DNA of 34,223 nt from positions 1-34,223 of the IMG/VR virus record IMGVR_UViG_3300047276_000199. One strand, 5' to 3'. A program made the translations under genes and the position numbers. This DNA comes from a virus. How positions within the stretch are numbered: position 1 is the first letter of the stretch; each line of letters begins with the position of its first letter. This document shows, piece after piece, positions 8,445-17,555 of this stretch. Under the pieces are notes generated by a model. The model was not told the origin of the DNA and did no database searches. It saw nothing but the letters and a program-made list of their open reading frames with translations.

Positions 8445-8869
8445 CGACACGCCGCGAGACGATCCTGGCTGCAGTGCGCACGGCGCTGACCGGCACCACG
8501 GGAGTAAGCACGAGGATCTATCGCTCGCGGGTTGAACCGATGGCGCGAGCTGAGAGCCCGGCGATCGTCGTCGAGCCCGTAAGCGACACGGCTGAGCAGA
8601 ACACCAGCCTGCCCACACTCGACTGGAGCTTGACGGTGCGTGTGGCCGTGATCGTGCGTGGCGCAATTCCTGATCAGGCGGCTGATCCGATCGTTGAAAG
8701 CCTGCACAGCAAGCTGATGGCAGACCTGACGCTGGGCGGCTACGCGATCGACATCCAGCCGCAGAGTGTGAACTTTGAGATGGTGGAAGCAGATCAACCA
8801 GCTGGCGTGATCAGCTGCGATTACCTGATCCGCTACCGCACCAGTGTGACTAATCTGGCAACAGCGTGA
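8441..8869 (+). CDS. Tail terminator / minor tail protein (gpU- or gpZ-like)
   Basis: This 142-residue protein begins with a helix typical of tail terminators (TTRRETILAAVRTALTGTTG), continues through beta-strands (PAIVVEPVSDTAEQ, then DWSLTVRVAVIVRG) and a second helix (ADPIVESLHSKLMADLTLGG), and ends in a strand (CDYLIRYRT). This alpha-beta pattern and the position just before the tail tube fit a protein that caps the tube and joins it to the head. It overlaps the previous gene by 4 nt and the next by one base (TGATG). Confidence 0.65.
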   Translation: MTTRRETILAAVRTALTGTTGVSTRIYRSRVEPMARAESPAIVVEPVSDTAEQNTSLPTLDWSLTVRVAVIVRGAIPDQAADPIVESLHSKLMADLTLGGYAIDIQPQSVNFEMVEADQPAGVISCDYLIRYRTSVTNLATA

Positions 8870-9045
8870 TGGCTACGATGGTTGATGAATACTGGGGGCA
8901 AGGGGGCACCTACCTCCTGAATCCCAAAACCGGCAAGCGGAAGCTCATCGAGCGGACAGAGCCGGCCAATCCCTCCGAACCCCAACCCGAGGTAACGAGC
9001 AATGCCGCTCCTGAGCCGCAAACGCCTGATCCTGGCAAAGACTGA
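8869..9045 (+). CDS. Small protein overlapping the tail tube gene
   Basis: This 58-residue frame starts at the ATG overlapping the previous stop (TGATG) and runs 44 nt into the tail tube gene. The middle reads GGTYLLNPKTGKRKLIERTE, a compact basic motif I associate with short tail-region proteins of siphophages, and the C-terminus is Pro-rich. The overlapping start and family-like motif argue that it is expressed. Its role is unknown; translational coupling to tube synthesis is possible. Confidence 0.6.
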   Translation: MATMVDEYWGQGGTYLLNPKTGKRKLIERTEPANPSEPQPEVTSNAAPEPQTPDPGKD

Positions 9046-9937
9046 ATCGACCTACGGCACCGATCCCACTCCTACGGGTGCATCGAACGCCATCTTGGTG
9101 CGCAACCTTGAAATCACTCCGCTGCAGGCTGACACGGTTAGCCGCGACCTGATCCGCCCCTATTTGGGCGTGAGCGATCAGCTGCTGGCGCAGACCCGTG
9201 TAGAGGTGACCTTTGAGGTTGAACTGGCCGGCTCCGGCGCTGCCGGCACCGCTCCCGCCTATGGCCCTGTGCTGAAGGCTTGCGGCCTGAGCGAGACCGT
9301 AGTGGCCACCACCAGCGTGACCTATGCGCCGGTGAGCAGCAGCTTTGGCAGCTGCACGATCTATTTCCATAACGATGGCATCCGTCACAAGGTGACTGGC
9401 TGCCGCGGCACCTTCAGCCTCAACGCAGAGGTGGGAGCGATCCCGTTCATCAGCTTCACGATGACGGGCATCTATAACGCCCCGACCGATGAGGCGCTGC
9501 CCAGCCCGACCTATGCGAATCAGGCTGCGCCGCTCATCTTCAAGAACGGCAACACCAGCAACTTCACCGCCTTCAGCTACGCAGGGTGCCTGCAGAGCCT
9601 GAACTTTGATGTCGCCAATGAGCTGGTCTATCGCGAGCTGGTGGGCTGCACCAAAGAGGTGCTGATCACCAACCGCGGCCCCAACGGCACTGTGGTGATT
9701 GAAGCCCCGAGCATTGCGACGAAGGACTTTTTCACGATCGCCAACGGCTCGAGCACTGGCAGCATCACCTTCCAGCACGGCTCGACAGCTGGCAACATCG
9801 TGACCTTCACGACTGCGCAGTCCGACATTGGCAGCCCGACCTACTCTGATCAGGACGGGATTCAGATGCTGAACCTGCCCTACCTGGCCATCCCGACCAG
9901 CGCAGGCAATGATGAGCTGAGCCTCGCTTACACCTAA
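9002..9937 (+). CDS. Major tail tube protein
   Basis: This 311-residue protein is beta-rich and Thr/Ser/Gly-rich. Its N-terminus (LLSRKRLILAKTESTYGTDP) and internal pattern (VTFEVELAGSGAAGTAPAYG, then CRGTFSLNAEVGAIPFISFT) match a widespread siphophage tail tube family. The protein would polymerise into the hollow tail through which DNA is ejected. Position between the terminator and the two tail chaperones fits lambda gpV. A gap of 11 bases with AAGGAG upstream of the following ATG suggests the two are translated as one unit. Confidence 0.8.
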   Translation: MPLLSRKRLILAKTESTYGTDPTPTGASNAILVRNLEITPLQADTVSRDLIRPYLGVSDQLLAQTRVEVTFEVELAGSGAAGTAPAYGPVLKACGLSETVVATTSVTYAPVSSSFGSCTIYFHNDGIRHKVTGCRGTFSLNAEVGAIPFISFTMTGIYNAPTDEALPSPTYANQAAPLIFKNGNTSNFTAFSYAGCLQSLNFDVANELVYRELVGCTKEVLITNRGPNGTVVIEAPSIATKDFFTIANGSSTGSITFQHGSTAGNIVTFTTAQSDIGSPTYSDQDGIQMLNLPYLAIPTSAGNDELSLAYT

Positions 9938-9948
9938 GGAGCTACTGC

Positions 9949-10308
9949 ATGGCGTTTGTTCTCAAGCAATCCGAGACCTACAGCTGGCCGGTCACCCTCG
10001 ACATCCCCGTAGATGGTGGCCGGCATGAGCGACAGACCTTTGATGGTGAGTTCAAACGCCTACCGCAGAGCAAGGTTGGCCCGATGATCGCTGAGCTGAG
10101 CAAGCTCGAGGAGCTTGGCGATCTGGACCGAATCACCGAGATCGCTAGCGAGCTGCTGGTGGGCTGGTCTGGTGTTGCCGGTGATGACGGCAAAGACATT
10201 CCCTTCAGCCAAAAAGCGCTGCAGCAACTGCTCGAGGTGCCGTTCTTGGCGGTTGCGGTGATGAAGGCTTATGTGGACAGCCTGAAGGGAGCTAAGAGAA
10301 AAAACTGA
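9949..10308 (+). CDS. Tail assembly chaperone, short form (gpG-like)
   Basis: This 119-residue protein lies between the tail tube and tape measure genes, the standard place for gpG-type chaperones that coat the tape measure during tail assembly. The N-terminus (MAFVLKQSETYSWPVTLDIP) is beta-rich and the C-terminus is helical (FSQKALQQLLEVPFLAVAVM). AAGGAG lies eight bases before the start. The last codons contain a heptamer that can shift ribosomes by -1 into the next frame, giving a 225-residue long form; see the frameshift site and extension entries. Confidence 0.85.
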   Translation: MAFVLKQSETYSWPVTLDIPVDGGRHERQTFDGEFKRLPQSKVGPMIAELSKLEELGDLDRITEIASELLVGWSGVAGDDGKDIPFSQKALQQLLEVPFLAVAVMKAYVDSLKGAKRKN

Positions 10309-10337
10309 TCGAGGCCGCTGAGCATTGGGCCGGCGGC
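10286..10337 (+). promoter_or_regulatory. Probable -1 programmed frameshift signal
   Basis: The heptamer A AAA AAC spans 10299-10305 in the zero frame (codons AAA 10300, AAC 10303), just before the TGA at 10306. AGGGAG at 10286-10291 lies seven bases upstream, as in the dnaX signal. Eight bases downstream a possible stem pairs GCCGC (10314-10318) with GCGGC (10333-10337). After a -1 slip, reading resumes at 10305 and stays open to 10625. All three elements of a classical signal are present; efficiency is unknown. Confidence 0.85.
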
Positions 10338-10625
10338 GGCATTGTTGACGACACGCAGGCAGACGCAGCGGCGTTTGGCCTAGCGCTGCCGGAGCAGCCA
10401 AGTGTTGACTGTGAAGTGTGGGAAGAAAACTGGCCTGCAGTCGAGATGTTTCTGCGCGTTCAAACGCAATGGCGCACCACGATGAACGGCATCCTGGGCC
10501 TGGATTATGGGGCTGTGGCGTGGCTCTTTAGTATGTACTCAGTGGAAGACCCGCGCTCGCTGCTGGAGGATCTGCAGGTGATGGAAGCAGCAGCGATGGC
10601 GGTCATCAACGGGCGGAGCAACTGA
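10305..10625 (+). CDS. Tail assembly chaperone, frameshift extension (gpT-like part)
   Basis: This frame has no good start of its own but is open from the slippery heptamer to 10625, adding 106 residues to the short chaperone. It begins LIEAAEHWAGGGIVDDTQAD and contains a helical, aromatic part (WEENWPAVEMFLRVQTQW, then LDYGAVAWLFSMY). In lambda the equivalent gpGT form is a minor product that recruits tail tube subunits to the tape measure. Starting at the GTG at 10416 would lose the conserved-looking first third. The stop is one base before the tape measure start. Confidence 0.8.
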   Translation: MIEAAEHWAGGGIVDDTQADAAAFGLALPEQPSVDCEVWEENWPAVEMFLRVQTQWRTTMNGILGLDYGAVAWLFSMYSVEDPRSLLEDLQVMEAAAMAVINGRSN

Positions 10626-10626
10626 C

Positions 10627-13065
10627 ATGGCCATGAACATGGATGCCATGCTCCGCATCAAGGCGGACGTTCAAGGCGAGAACAACATCCGCCGGCTGGG
10701 TAACTCGATGCAGGGCCTGCAGGGGCAGGTCAAAAACGCTGCAGCGGGCTTCAGCAACCTGAAGGGCGCTGTGGCTGGCTTTGGTGCTGCGATCGCTGGC
10801 AGCGCCATTGTGGGCGGCCTGGGCATGATCGTGAAAAAGTCGATCGATGCAGGCGATGAGTTGTTCAACCTGCAGGCCAAGACCGGCATCGCAGCAAACG
10901 CGCTGATCGGTTTGGGCAATGCGGCCAAGCTGGCGGATGTTGATCAGGAGACACTTGGCAAGGGCCTTACCAAGCTCAGCATCAACCTAGTGAAGGCGGC
11001 TGAGGGCAACGACGATTTAGCGCGCAAGTTTGCGGCGCTTGGTGTCAGCGTCAAGGGCGCAGACGGCCAAGTTGTATCTGCTGATGTGGCGCTGAAGCAG
11101 ATCGCGGATCGCTTTGCTGATATGCCGGACGGTGCGCAGAAAGCGGCCGCGGCCGTGGCGTTGTTTGGCAAATCTGGTGCCGACCTGATCCCGCTGCTCA
11201 ATGAAGGCGCCGCAGCGATGGAGGAGTTCACCTACAAGGTGAGCGATGACTTTGCCGCTCGATCTGATCTGTTCAACGACACGATCACCGAGCTGGGCAT
11301 TAAGGCGCAGGGTTTCGGCATGGAGCTGACCGATGCGCTGCTGCCGGCGCTTCAGTCAATCCTCGAGGTGTTTGGTGATCTGTTCGACACCGACCAAGAC
11401 TGGACGGTTCTGTTTGAGGTGATCAAAGGTGGCTTGCGCGTGATCGCTACTGCGCTCTACGCCACAATCAAGCTGGTCGATCAATTCCTGAAAGCATGGG
11501 GCGCGACGTTCGACGCGCTCAACAAGGCAAGGCAGGGCGATTTTGCAGGCGCTGGCCGGGCGCTCTACCAAGGATTGACGCAAGGCATTGAGCAGGCGAA
11601 GCGGGACTTCCAGCAGATTCAGAAGATCTGGACCGATGCACCTTCCCCCGGCACCGGCCTGCGCCGCGGCGGCACTGCCATGGGGCTGGATACAACCGAT
11701 GCCGACAAGCGTGCAGCATCTGAGGCGGCCAAGGCTGAGGCTGCTGCCAAGCGTGCAGCAGCTGAAGCTGAAAGGCTGGCGGAGCGCCGCGCCTCGCTGG
11801 CTGAGCGTGCGATTGAGCTGCAGCGCCAGCTGACGCGCAGCGTTGAAGATTCCAACATCGCCTACGAACAAGTGGGCGCCACGCCGGTGGATGAATTGCT
11901 GCTGCGGCGCAATGAGGCCATCACCGAGAACAACCGGACGGTGGATGACTTCACGCTGAGCGTGGTCAACTTGGTGAAGGAGATCAACGACGCCGGTGGC
12001 CAGATCGACGTGAAGCCTTTTGAAGAGCTGATCAACCGGCTGTCGCAGGCCAATGTTGACCTTGCCGAAAAGGATCTGCTGCAGGGCCTCAAGGATCTGC
12101 TGCCATCGCTCGATGAATACGACGCCAAGATCAAGGAAGTGCAGCTTGGCAAAAAGGAGCTGACGGAGCTTGAGAAACTGAACGCGCAGGTCAATCTGCT
12201 GCAGCTCGACATCCTGGCGGCCACCAACCCGGCACTGGCTGAGCACATCAGGCTTTTACGCGAGCGCGCGGAGGCGCTTGACAAAGCAACAGCAGAGCAG
12301 AAGAAGCAGAACGAGAGCTTCGGCACCAAGTTCAAACAGCAACTGCAGGACGCCTACAAATCCGCAACCGATCTCGGCACGCAGCTGGGCGGTGTGGTCG
12401 TTGGCGGTATCGACAGCCTCACCAACGCCATCGTTGAGATGGCATCCACGGGTAAGGCTGCGTTCAAAGAGTTGGCCGCCAGCGCACTGAAAGAGCTGGG
12501 CGCCATCTTCATTAAGTACGCGCTGTTTAAGGCGCTGTTTGGCATCTTTCCTGGCCTCAGCATTGGCATGGCCGCCACTGGTGGCGCCACCGGCCCAAAC
12601 AGTTCGGCGCCGCTGAAGAAGTTCGCAACGGGCGGTGTGATGTCCAACAACGTGGTGCCGATGAGGCGCTACGCGGCTGGTGGCATTGCACGCGATCCGC
12701 AAATGGCCATCTACGGCGAGCGCGGTCCCGAAGCCTTTGTGCCGCTGCCTGACGGCCGCAGCATTCCGGTCAAGATGAAGCAGCGCAACGATGCGCTGAA
12801 CCGCTACCGGCCGATGGGTGGCACCGGCACAATGGCAGCTGACGGCGAGATGGCACCAGCTGGCGGCGGCGGTGCTGTTGGCCGCAACAATGCGATCGAC
12901 GTGCGCTACACCGTCGAGCGGATCAATAACGTCGAGTACGTGACCGCTGATCAATTCCAGAAGGGCATGAAGCAAGCGGCAGCACAGGGTGCCACGCTGG
13001 GTGAGCGCGCAGCACTACGCCGTCTGCAGTACAGCCCTGGCGGCCGTAAAGGGGTTGGAATCTGA
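10627..13065 (+). CDS. Tail tape measure protein
   Basis: This 812-residue protein is the longest helical protein in the tail block and follows the chaperones, as in lambda gpH. A hydrophobic Gly/Ala segment (about 45-70, GAVAGFGAAIAGSAIVGGLG) precedes a tape-measure-like region (about 70-300, with AKTGIAANALIGLGNAAKLA and AAAVALFGKSGADLIPLLNE). Residues 355-420 form an Ala/Glu/Lys/Arg-rich coiled coil. A second hydrophobic patch is near 625-650. The C-terminus contains IYGERGPEAFVPLPDG, a motif common at the ends of tape measures. At roughly 1.5 angstrom per residue the tail would be about 120 nm. The stop overlaps the next start. Confidence 0.93.
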   Translation: MAMNMDAMLRIKADVQGENNIRRLGNSMQGLQGQVKNAAAGFSNLKGAVAGFGAAIAGSAIVGGLGMIVKKSIDAGDELFNLQAKTGIAANALIGLGNAAKLADVDQETLGKGLTKLSINLVKAAEGNDDLARKFAALGVSVKGADGQVVSADVALKQIADRFADMPDGAQKAAAAVALFGKSGADLIPLLNEGAAAMEEFTYKVSDDFAARSDLFNDTITELGIKAQGFGMELTDALLPALQSILEVFGDLFDTDQDWTVLFEVIKGGLRVIATALYATIKLVDQFLKAWGATFDALNKARQGDFAGAGRALYQGLTQGIEQAKRDFQQIQKIWTDAPSPGTGLRRGGTAMGLDTTDADKRAASEAAKAEAAAKRAAAEAERLAERRASLAERAIELQRQLTRSVEDSNIAYEQVGATPVDELLLRRNEAITENNRTVDDFTLSVVNLVKEINDAGGQIDVKPFEELINRLSQANVDLAEKDLLQGLKDLLPSLDEYDAKIKEVQLGKKELTELEKLNAQVNLLQLDILAATNPALAEHIRLLRERAEALDKATAEQKKQNESFGTKFKQQLQDAYKSATDLGTQLGGVVVGGIDSLTNAIVEMASTGKAAFKELAASALKELGAIFIKYALFKALFGIFPGLSIGMAATGGATGPNSSAPLKKFATGGVMSNNVVPMRRYAAGGIARDPQMAIYGERGPEAFVPLPDGRSIPVKMKQRNDALNRYRPMGGTGTMAADGEMAPAGGGGAVGRNNAIDVRYTVERINNVEYVTADQFQKGMKQAAAQGATLGERAALRRLQYSPGGRKGVGI

Positions 13066-13526
13066 TGCAGTACGCAGTCGGTCATCTGCTGAAAGTCGGC
13101 CCCACGGGCAGCGTCCGGCACTGCTTCCAGAACTTTGCCGTCAACGCCGTGGTTTCATGGTCTGGCGTCAATCATTTATTCCTGCCATTCGGCTTCAGCG
13201 GTGCAGTGGCCAGCCTCAAAGGCGACAACCTGCAGGCCAGCATTCAGCTGGCCAACAACGATATTGCAAGACCGTGGGCCAAGCAGGCGCTTGATGAGGT
13301 TTGGGTCGCACAGGTGTCTGTGATGCTGTTCACTGTTGGCACCGGGACGCCGGAACGCTTGCTGTATGACTACTGGGGCGCAGTGAGTTCTGGCGGTTGG
13401 GACTACACCGCGCTGAACCTCAGCCTCGACAGCATCCTCGACGCAGTGGCCAGCGACATCCCCGCACGGAAACTGCATAGGGTGCAGGTTGGCAATTTGC
13501 CATTTACCGGGCAGATCCGTGTGTGA
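13065..13526 (+). CDS. Minor tail protein
   Basis: This 153-residue protein lies between the tape measure and the NlpC-like tip gene, where lambda-like phages carry gpM/gpL. It is mixed beta with aromatic residues (VVSWSGVNHLFLPFGFSGAV, then RPWAKQALDEVWVAQVSVML and RLLYDYWGAVSSGGWDYTAL), a pattern similar to DUF1833-type tail proteins. No catalytic residues stand out. The start ATG overlaps the tape measure stop by one base, and its last codons overlap the following gene. Confidence 0.65.
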   Translation: MQYAVGHLLKVGPTGSVRHCFQNFAVNAVVSWSGVNHLFLPFGFSGAVASLKGDNLQASIQLANNDIARPWAKQALDEVWVAQVSVMLFTVGTGTPERLLYDYWGAVSSGGWDYTALNLSLDSILDAVASDIPARKLHRVQVGNLPFTGQIRV

Positions 13527-13926
13527 TCATCTGATTGGATTGAAGTACAGACGTGGAGCAGACGGTAAAAGTGGAGAGATTGACTGTATTTCGCTGGTTT
13601 ATCGAGCATTAGAAGCTCTTGACTTTGCCCCTCCACCTTTCAAGGGTGAGTGGTATGGCATGGGTCCACGGGCGGTTCTGCGTGAGCTGGAGACCTATGC
13701 CGCTCGGGTTGGGCAGGCCACTTATGATGGCGACATTGCCCTGCTTGCTGGCAGCTGGCCGGCCTTCGGTGTGACATGGCAGAACGGCATCCTCTACATC
13801 AACCATCAGCTGCAGCGCAGCGACTGGAAGCCGGCACAAAGCCTTTTAATCCGCCGCTCTTACCGTTTGAGAAAGACTTCATCCGTCTTCTCGGCTGCAC
13901 TGAAGACGAATACCGCGAGTTCGTAA
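13519..13926 (+). CDS. NlpC/P60-like tail tip protein (gpK-like)
   Basis: Read from GTG at 13519, overlapping the previous stop, this is 135 residues. EIDCISLVYRAL (20-31) matches the NlpC/P60 nucleophile motif DCxxLV, giving Cys23; a candidate His is at 96 (INHQ). The usual HVGI-type His site reads FGVT instead, so the active site is only partly recognisable. Proteins of this type act at the tail tip as peptidoglycan hydrolases or tip assembly proteins, next to gpJ, as here. A TTG start at 13489 is possible but lies deep in the previous gene. The C-terminal 50 residues overlap the J-like gene if that begins at 13776. Confidence 0.75.
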   Translation: MCDHLIGLKYRRGADGKSGEIDCISLVYRALEALDFAPPPFKGEWYGMGPRAVLRELETYAARVGQATYDGDIALLAGSWPAFGVTWQNGILYINHQLQRSDWKPAQSLLIRRSYRLRKTSSVFSAALKTNTASS

Positions 13927-16900
13927 GGCACGCTGAGCTGCGCTCAAGGGTTCGCCCGGCCGGCTACGAGCACATCCCTGAGATCGTTGGCGATCCGGTC
14001 AACATCATCGTCAGTCTGGTGATTGGCCTTGCGCTGTCCGCAGCTAGTTCGCTGCTGACGCCAAAGCCGACGATGCCGAGGGCCGGCAAGGAAGTCACAA
14101 ACAAGGATTTGCCGGATCAGGTCGGCCCGAGCGCGTTCAACCAGACCACAGCGTTCGACAGTGTTGCGGCGCTGGCTGAGTATGGACAGGTCATCCCGAT
14201 CCCGTTCGGCAAGCTCGGCACCGGCGCCGACGGGAAGCTGACCGGTGGCCTGGTGCTGGCACCATCGCTGGTCTGGTCGCGTTGCTTCAGCTATGGCAGC
14301 TATCAGCGCTTTCTTGGCATGTATGTTGCCGGCGAGTGGAGTTTGGCGGCGCCCAATGTCAACGGCATGTGGCTCGGCACCACGCCGTTGACTGCACTTG
14401 CCTCGGATGACTTTGCGGTGTTCTGGTCATCGCGTGAAATTGGCAATCGCCTCAATCCTCTTCGCAAGATTGCCGGCACCACCGGATCCGACTCGCTGGG
14501 AAATCCAACGGTCAGCGGCGACATCATGCTGTGCCCAACGTCGAGGGGCACCGACGATGAGGGCTTCTCGATGGCCTACAACCCGAGAAGCAAGGTCACA
14601 TTTGGCACATCCACGCCGATCCACAACGGCTCAGCATTTCGCTTCAACTGGGAAGTAGTTACCAATCCTGGCGTCAAGGATCAGGATGATGATGCCAAGG
14701 CTCGGGTGCGCGACTTCCGCCGCAAGATCTGTGGCGAAGAAGCCGATGGTGTGGTTTACGGAAGCATCAACAGCCTTGGATTTGAAAAGACTGGGATGCC
14801 AGGTGTCGGCCGCGCTTACTCCCGCAAAATGGGGTTCATCGAGCTGAACGGTGCGCCGATCGAAAACCGAGCCATCCTTCCGATTGATGTTGGCAGCACT
14901 GCCAAGTTTTACATCGACGGCGGCAACTGGAAATCATTCGCACAAGATGATTTTAGGCGTAAAGTTGTCAAGCTGGACGACCTCGACAGCAGTGCTGATG
15001 CATGGCGACAGCGAGCTGATCAGCTGCTGAGCATTGGCTCCAAGTGGATCATTGGCGCAGCGGTCTGGAAGGTGACCGCACGCGACAGCGGCATTTGGAC
15101 GAAGGGCCGCAACATGACCTACACGTTCGAGTGCATCGAGACGCTCGGTCCGAAAGAGATCGGCATCCCTGGTCGGCGCACTGTGCAGGAGCCACTGGGC
15201 GGCTACGAAGGCGCTGACTTCAACCCCACAAAGCACTGCGGCGCTGCGTTCTATAACATCTGCCGCTTTGACGATGCCGTTGTGCGCAACGTGCGTTTCG
15301 CTGATGTCATTGAGATCGGCATCAGGTCTCAGGTGTGGAACAAAGCAGCCGGCCTATGCAACTTCAACGCCATTCCTGAACCGGAGCAACTGCAGACTTA
15401 CGACAATTACAGCATCTCGGTGAACACACCGAGGATGGATAAATATTTCGCCCGCACATCGTGCTTCTCGATTTGGGTGCGACCTATCGCTGATGGCGCG
15501 GATGGTGGAACAGTGCCTGCATGGAGCCGCATTCCGCAAGTGTTTTGTGTCACCGGCTCAGCGCCCATCGATCAGTACAACTGGCTGCGGATCCGTCCGA
15601 GAACTGCTGGCCGATACGAATATCGCTTTGTTCCGCGCACCGGCAGCGACATTGCGATCAACTCATTGGATTCCGCGATCTTCTGGCGCCTGAACGCACA
15701 AACAGGCACAATCCACGGTCAAGATTTTTCCACTGCTTACGGCAACTTCAGGATCACTATCGCCGGGGATCTAATCGCGTCAACAACTGTCACTCTGAAC
15801 TCTGAACTAACTAGCGCGCCGTCGATTACCGCAGTCGAAGAATTGAGCAGCGCTCCAAGCTCGGTTGCATCTCTTGGCCTGAGTTCTAACAACGGTGACA
15901 TCAATCACATCTTGCAAGCGTGGACGCAGCAGGTGTTGGGCAAGTCGGCTTGGAACTATGCCGGCCAGACTCATACCGGAACATTCACACAAACAAAGGA
16001 CGGCGGCGCCAGGAGCATCACCATCAAGGTGACGGCGACATCGATCAGTCTTTCGGGTCCGACCTATCAGGCGTTCACCGGATCCAGCTACACCTGGCAG
16101 AACCACACTTATCAAGTCGTCAGCTCGGTTGGACAGTGGACGCTGAACGAACCATTCAATCGTCCTGAATCGATACCGTCCGGCAATCCGTTCCGTAGCC
16201 AATGGGGTTACACGATCGTTTACCACAACTTCCAGATCTCTGGGATGGCAGACGTTGCCGGCAACTACAACGTCGCCACCGGCGAGCGAATCTTCGAGGA
16301 AAACAGTCAAGTCTCTGATTGCAGCCACTACCTCGAGCTGCAGAAGTCGAACGAGTCGGCGCCTGAGCACCAGATTGTCTATGTGAACGAGTGCGTCGCC
16401 AACGAAATCAAGCCGACCTATGACGGCATGAGCACGATGGCCTTGTCGATCAAGTCGAGCAACAACATCACGGCCGTCGATCAGCCGCGGATCTACACAC
16501 CGACTGGCATCAACGTCGAACGCTTGGTGGATGGCAATGTCGGCCCCAGCAATCTGTTTTCTGATTTCGTCTACTACCTGCTCACCTCGCGCACGCAAGG
16601 CGCTGGCGGCATTGTCCCGACCCGGCTGATTGACCGCGATTCACTGGTTGCCACTGGCCAGTTCCTGCGCGCCAATCGCCTGTATTTCGATTCGGTGCTC
16701 GAGCAGCCCACAAACCTGCGTGAATACATCTACAACATGGCGCCGCTGCTGCTGTGCAACTTCACAATCAAGAACGGCCGCTTCGGCATGATGCCGGCAC
16801 TGCCAACCGATTCATCAAACGCGATCAGCACTGGCCCGGTGCCCATTGAGCAGATCTTTACGGCCGGCAACATTATTGAGGATTCGCTGAATGTTGAATA

Positions 16901-17555
16901 CATCGGCAGCAGCCAACGCAAGGACTTCCGCGCTGTCGTCAGCTATCGCACCAACGTTGCCAACGAGCTGCCATCGCAGTCTGCCTTGGTGGTGGAGTGG
17001 GCAGATGCAGGCACCACAGTGCCGAAGGAAGAAACGATCGATCTCACCGACTTCTGCACCAACCGTGAGCAGGCGTTGTTGACCGCTCGTTTCCTGCTGA
17101 GCGTGAGGCGCCGCGTTGATCACACAATCAGCTTCAAAACAGTGCCCGATGGCATTGCAGTTGGACCTGGCTCCTACATCCGCGTGGTCACCGAGGCCAA
17201 TACCTATAACGCCGCCAACAACGGCATCATCACCGACGCCGGCACGTTGGTCAGCGCCACATCGGTCACGGACGGCACCTATTCGGCGATGGTCTACAGC
17301 ACCTCAACCGGTGAAGTCACTGAGCGGTCGATCACTGTGGTCAGCAACACGGTCACGGACTCGACCCTCTACAACTCGATCTTCACGCTGCTGGCGCCCA
17401 AGGTGTCAGAAGGCGTCTACCAGATCGAGCAGCTGACATTGAACGAGGATGCCCTAGTGGAGATCGCTGCTGTGCATGTTCCGACTGACGGAGCCATGGC
17501 GAGTATCGTGGCAAAGGACGTGATGACCCCTGGCCTGTTCCGGGTGTTTGAGTGA
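13776..17555 (+). CDS. Tail tip / host-specificity protein (gpJ-like)
   Basis: This 1259-residue protein is the size and position of lambda gpJ (1132), the central tip protein that contacts the receptor. The N-terminal region holds a conserved-looking PFEKDFIRLLGCTEDEYREF (30-49) and a hydrophobic Gly/Ala segment (about 76-94, ending SLLTPKP) reminiscent of gpI. The middle is beta-rich with many Thr/Ser/Asn, and the last part (LTARFLLSVRRRVDHTISFK, then VGPGSYIRVV) resembles phage tail hub domains. No separate gpI gene is seen, so an I-J fusion is possible. The start is uncertain: ATG 13776 gives a 151-nt overlap with the NlpC-like gene, and no better in-frame start precedes the conserved segment. 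Confidence 0.85.
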   Translation: MAERHPLHQPSAAAQRLEAGTKPFNPPLLPFEKDFIRLLGCTEDEYREFVRHAELRSRVRPAGYEHIPEIVGDPVNIIVSLVIGLALSAASSLLTPKPTMPRAGKEVTNKDLPDQVGPSAFNQTTAFDSVAALAEYGQVIPIPFGKLGTGADGKLTGGLVLAPSLVWSRCFSYGSYQRFLGMYVAGEWSLAAPNVNGMWLGTTPLTALASDDFAVFWSSREIGNRLNPLRKIAGTTGSDSLGNPTVSGDIMLCPTSRGTDDEGFSMAYNPRSKVTFGTSTPIHNGSAFRFNWEVVTNPGVKDQDDDAKARVRDFRRKICGEEADGVVYGSINSLGFEKTGMPGVGRAYSRKMGFIELNGAPIENRAILPIDVGSTAKFYIDGGNWKSFAQDDFRRKVVKLDDLDSSADAWRQRADQLLSIGSKWIIGAAVWKVTARDSGIWTKGRNMTYTFECIETLGPKEIGIPGRRTVQEPLGGYEGADFNPTKHCGAAFYNICRFDDAVVRNVRFADVIEIGIRSQVWNKAAGLCNFNAIPEPEQLQTYDNYSISVNTPRMDKYFARTSCFSIWVRPIADGADGGTVPAWSRIPQVFCVTGSAPIDQYNWLRIRPRTAGRYEYRFVPRTGSDIAINSLDSAIFWRLNAQTGTIHGQDFSTAYGNFRITIAGDLIASTTVTLNSELTSAPSITAVEELSSAPSSVASLGLSSNNGDINHILQAWTQQVLGKSAWNYAGQTHTGTFTQTKDGGARSITIKVTATSISLSGPTYQAFTGSSYTWQNHTYQVVSSVGQWTLNEPFNRPESIPSGNPFRSQWGYTIVYHNFQISGMADVAGNYNVATGERIFEENSQVSDCSHYLELQKSNESAPEHQIVYVNECVANEIKPTYDGMSTMALSIKSSNNITAVDQPRIYTPTGINVERLVDGNVGPSNLFSDFVYYLLTSRTQGAGGIVPTRLIDRDSLVATGQFLRANRLYFDSVLEQPTNLREYIYNMAPLLLCNFTIKNGRFGMMPALPTDSSNAISTGPVPIEQIFTAGNIIEDSLNVEYIGSSQRKDFRAVVSYRTNVANELPSQSALVVEWADAGTTVPKEETIDLTDFCTNREQALLTARFLLSVRRRVDHTISFKTVPDGIAVGPGSYIRVVTEANTYNAANNGIITDAGTLVSATSVTDGTYSAMVYSTSTGEVTERSITVVSNTVTDSTLYNSIFTLLAPKVSEGVYQIEQLTLNEDALVEIAAVHVPTDGAMASIVAKDVMTPGLFRVFE

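Noticed and set aside
9949-10625. Independent second chaperone gene starting at GTG 10416
   Set aside because: The frame is open back to the slippery heptamer and the earlier part looks protein-like; a frameshift product explains it better.
15807-16598. A 263-codon leftward frame inside the J-like gene
   Set aside because: No recognisable motif and no start signal; the forward frame continues as a conserved-looking tip protein.
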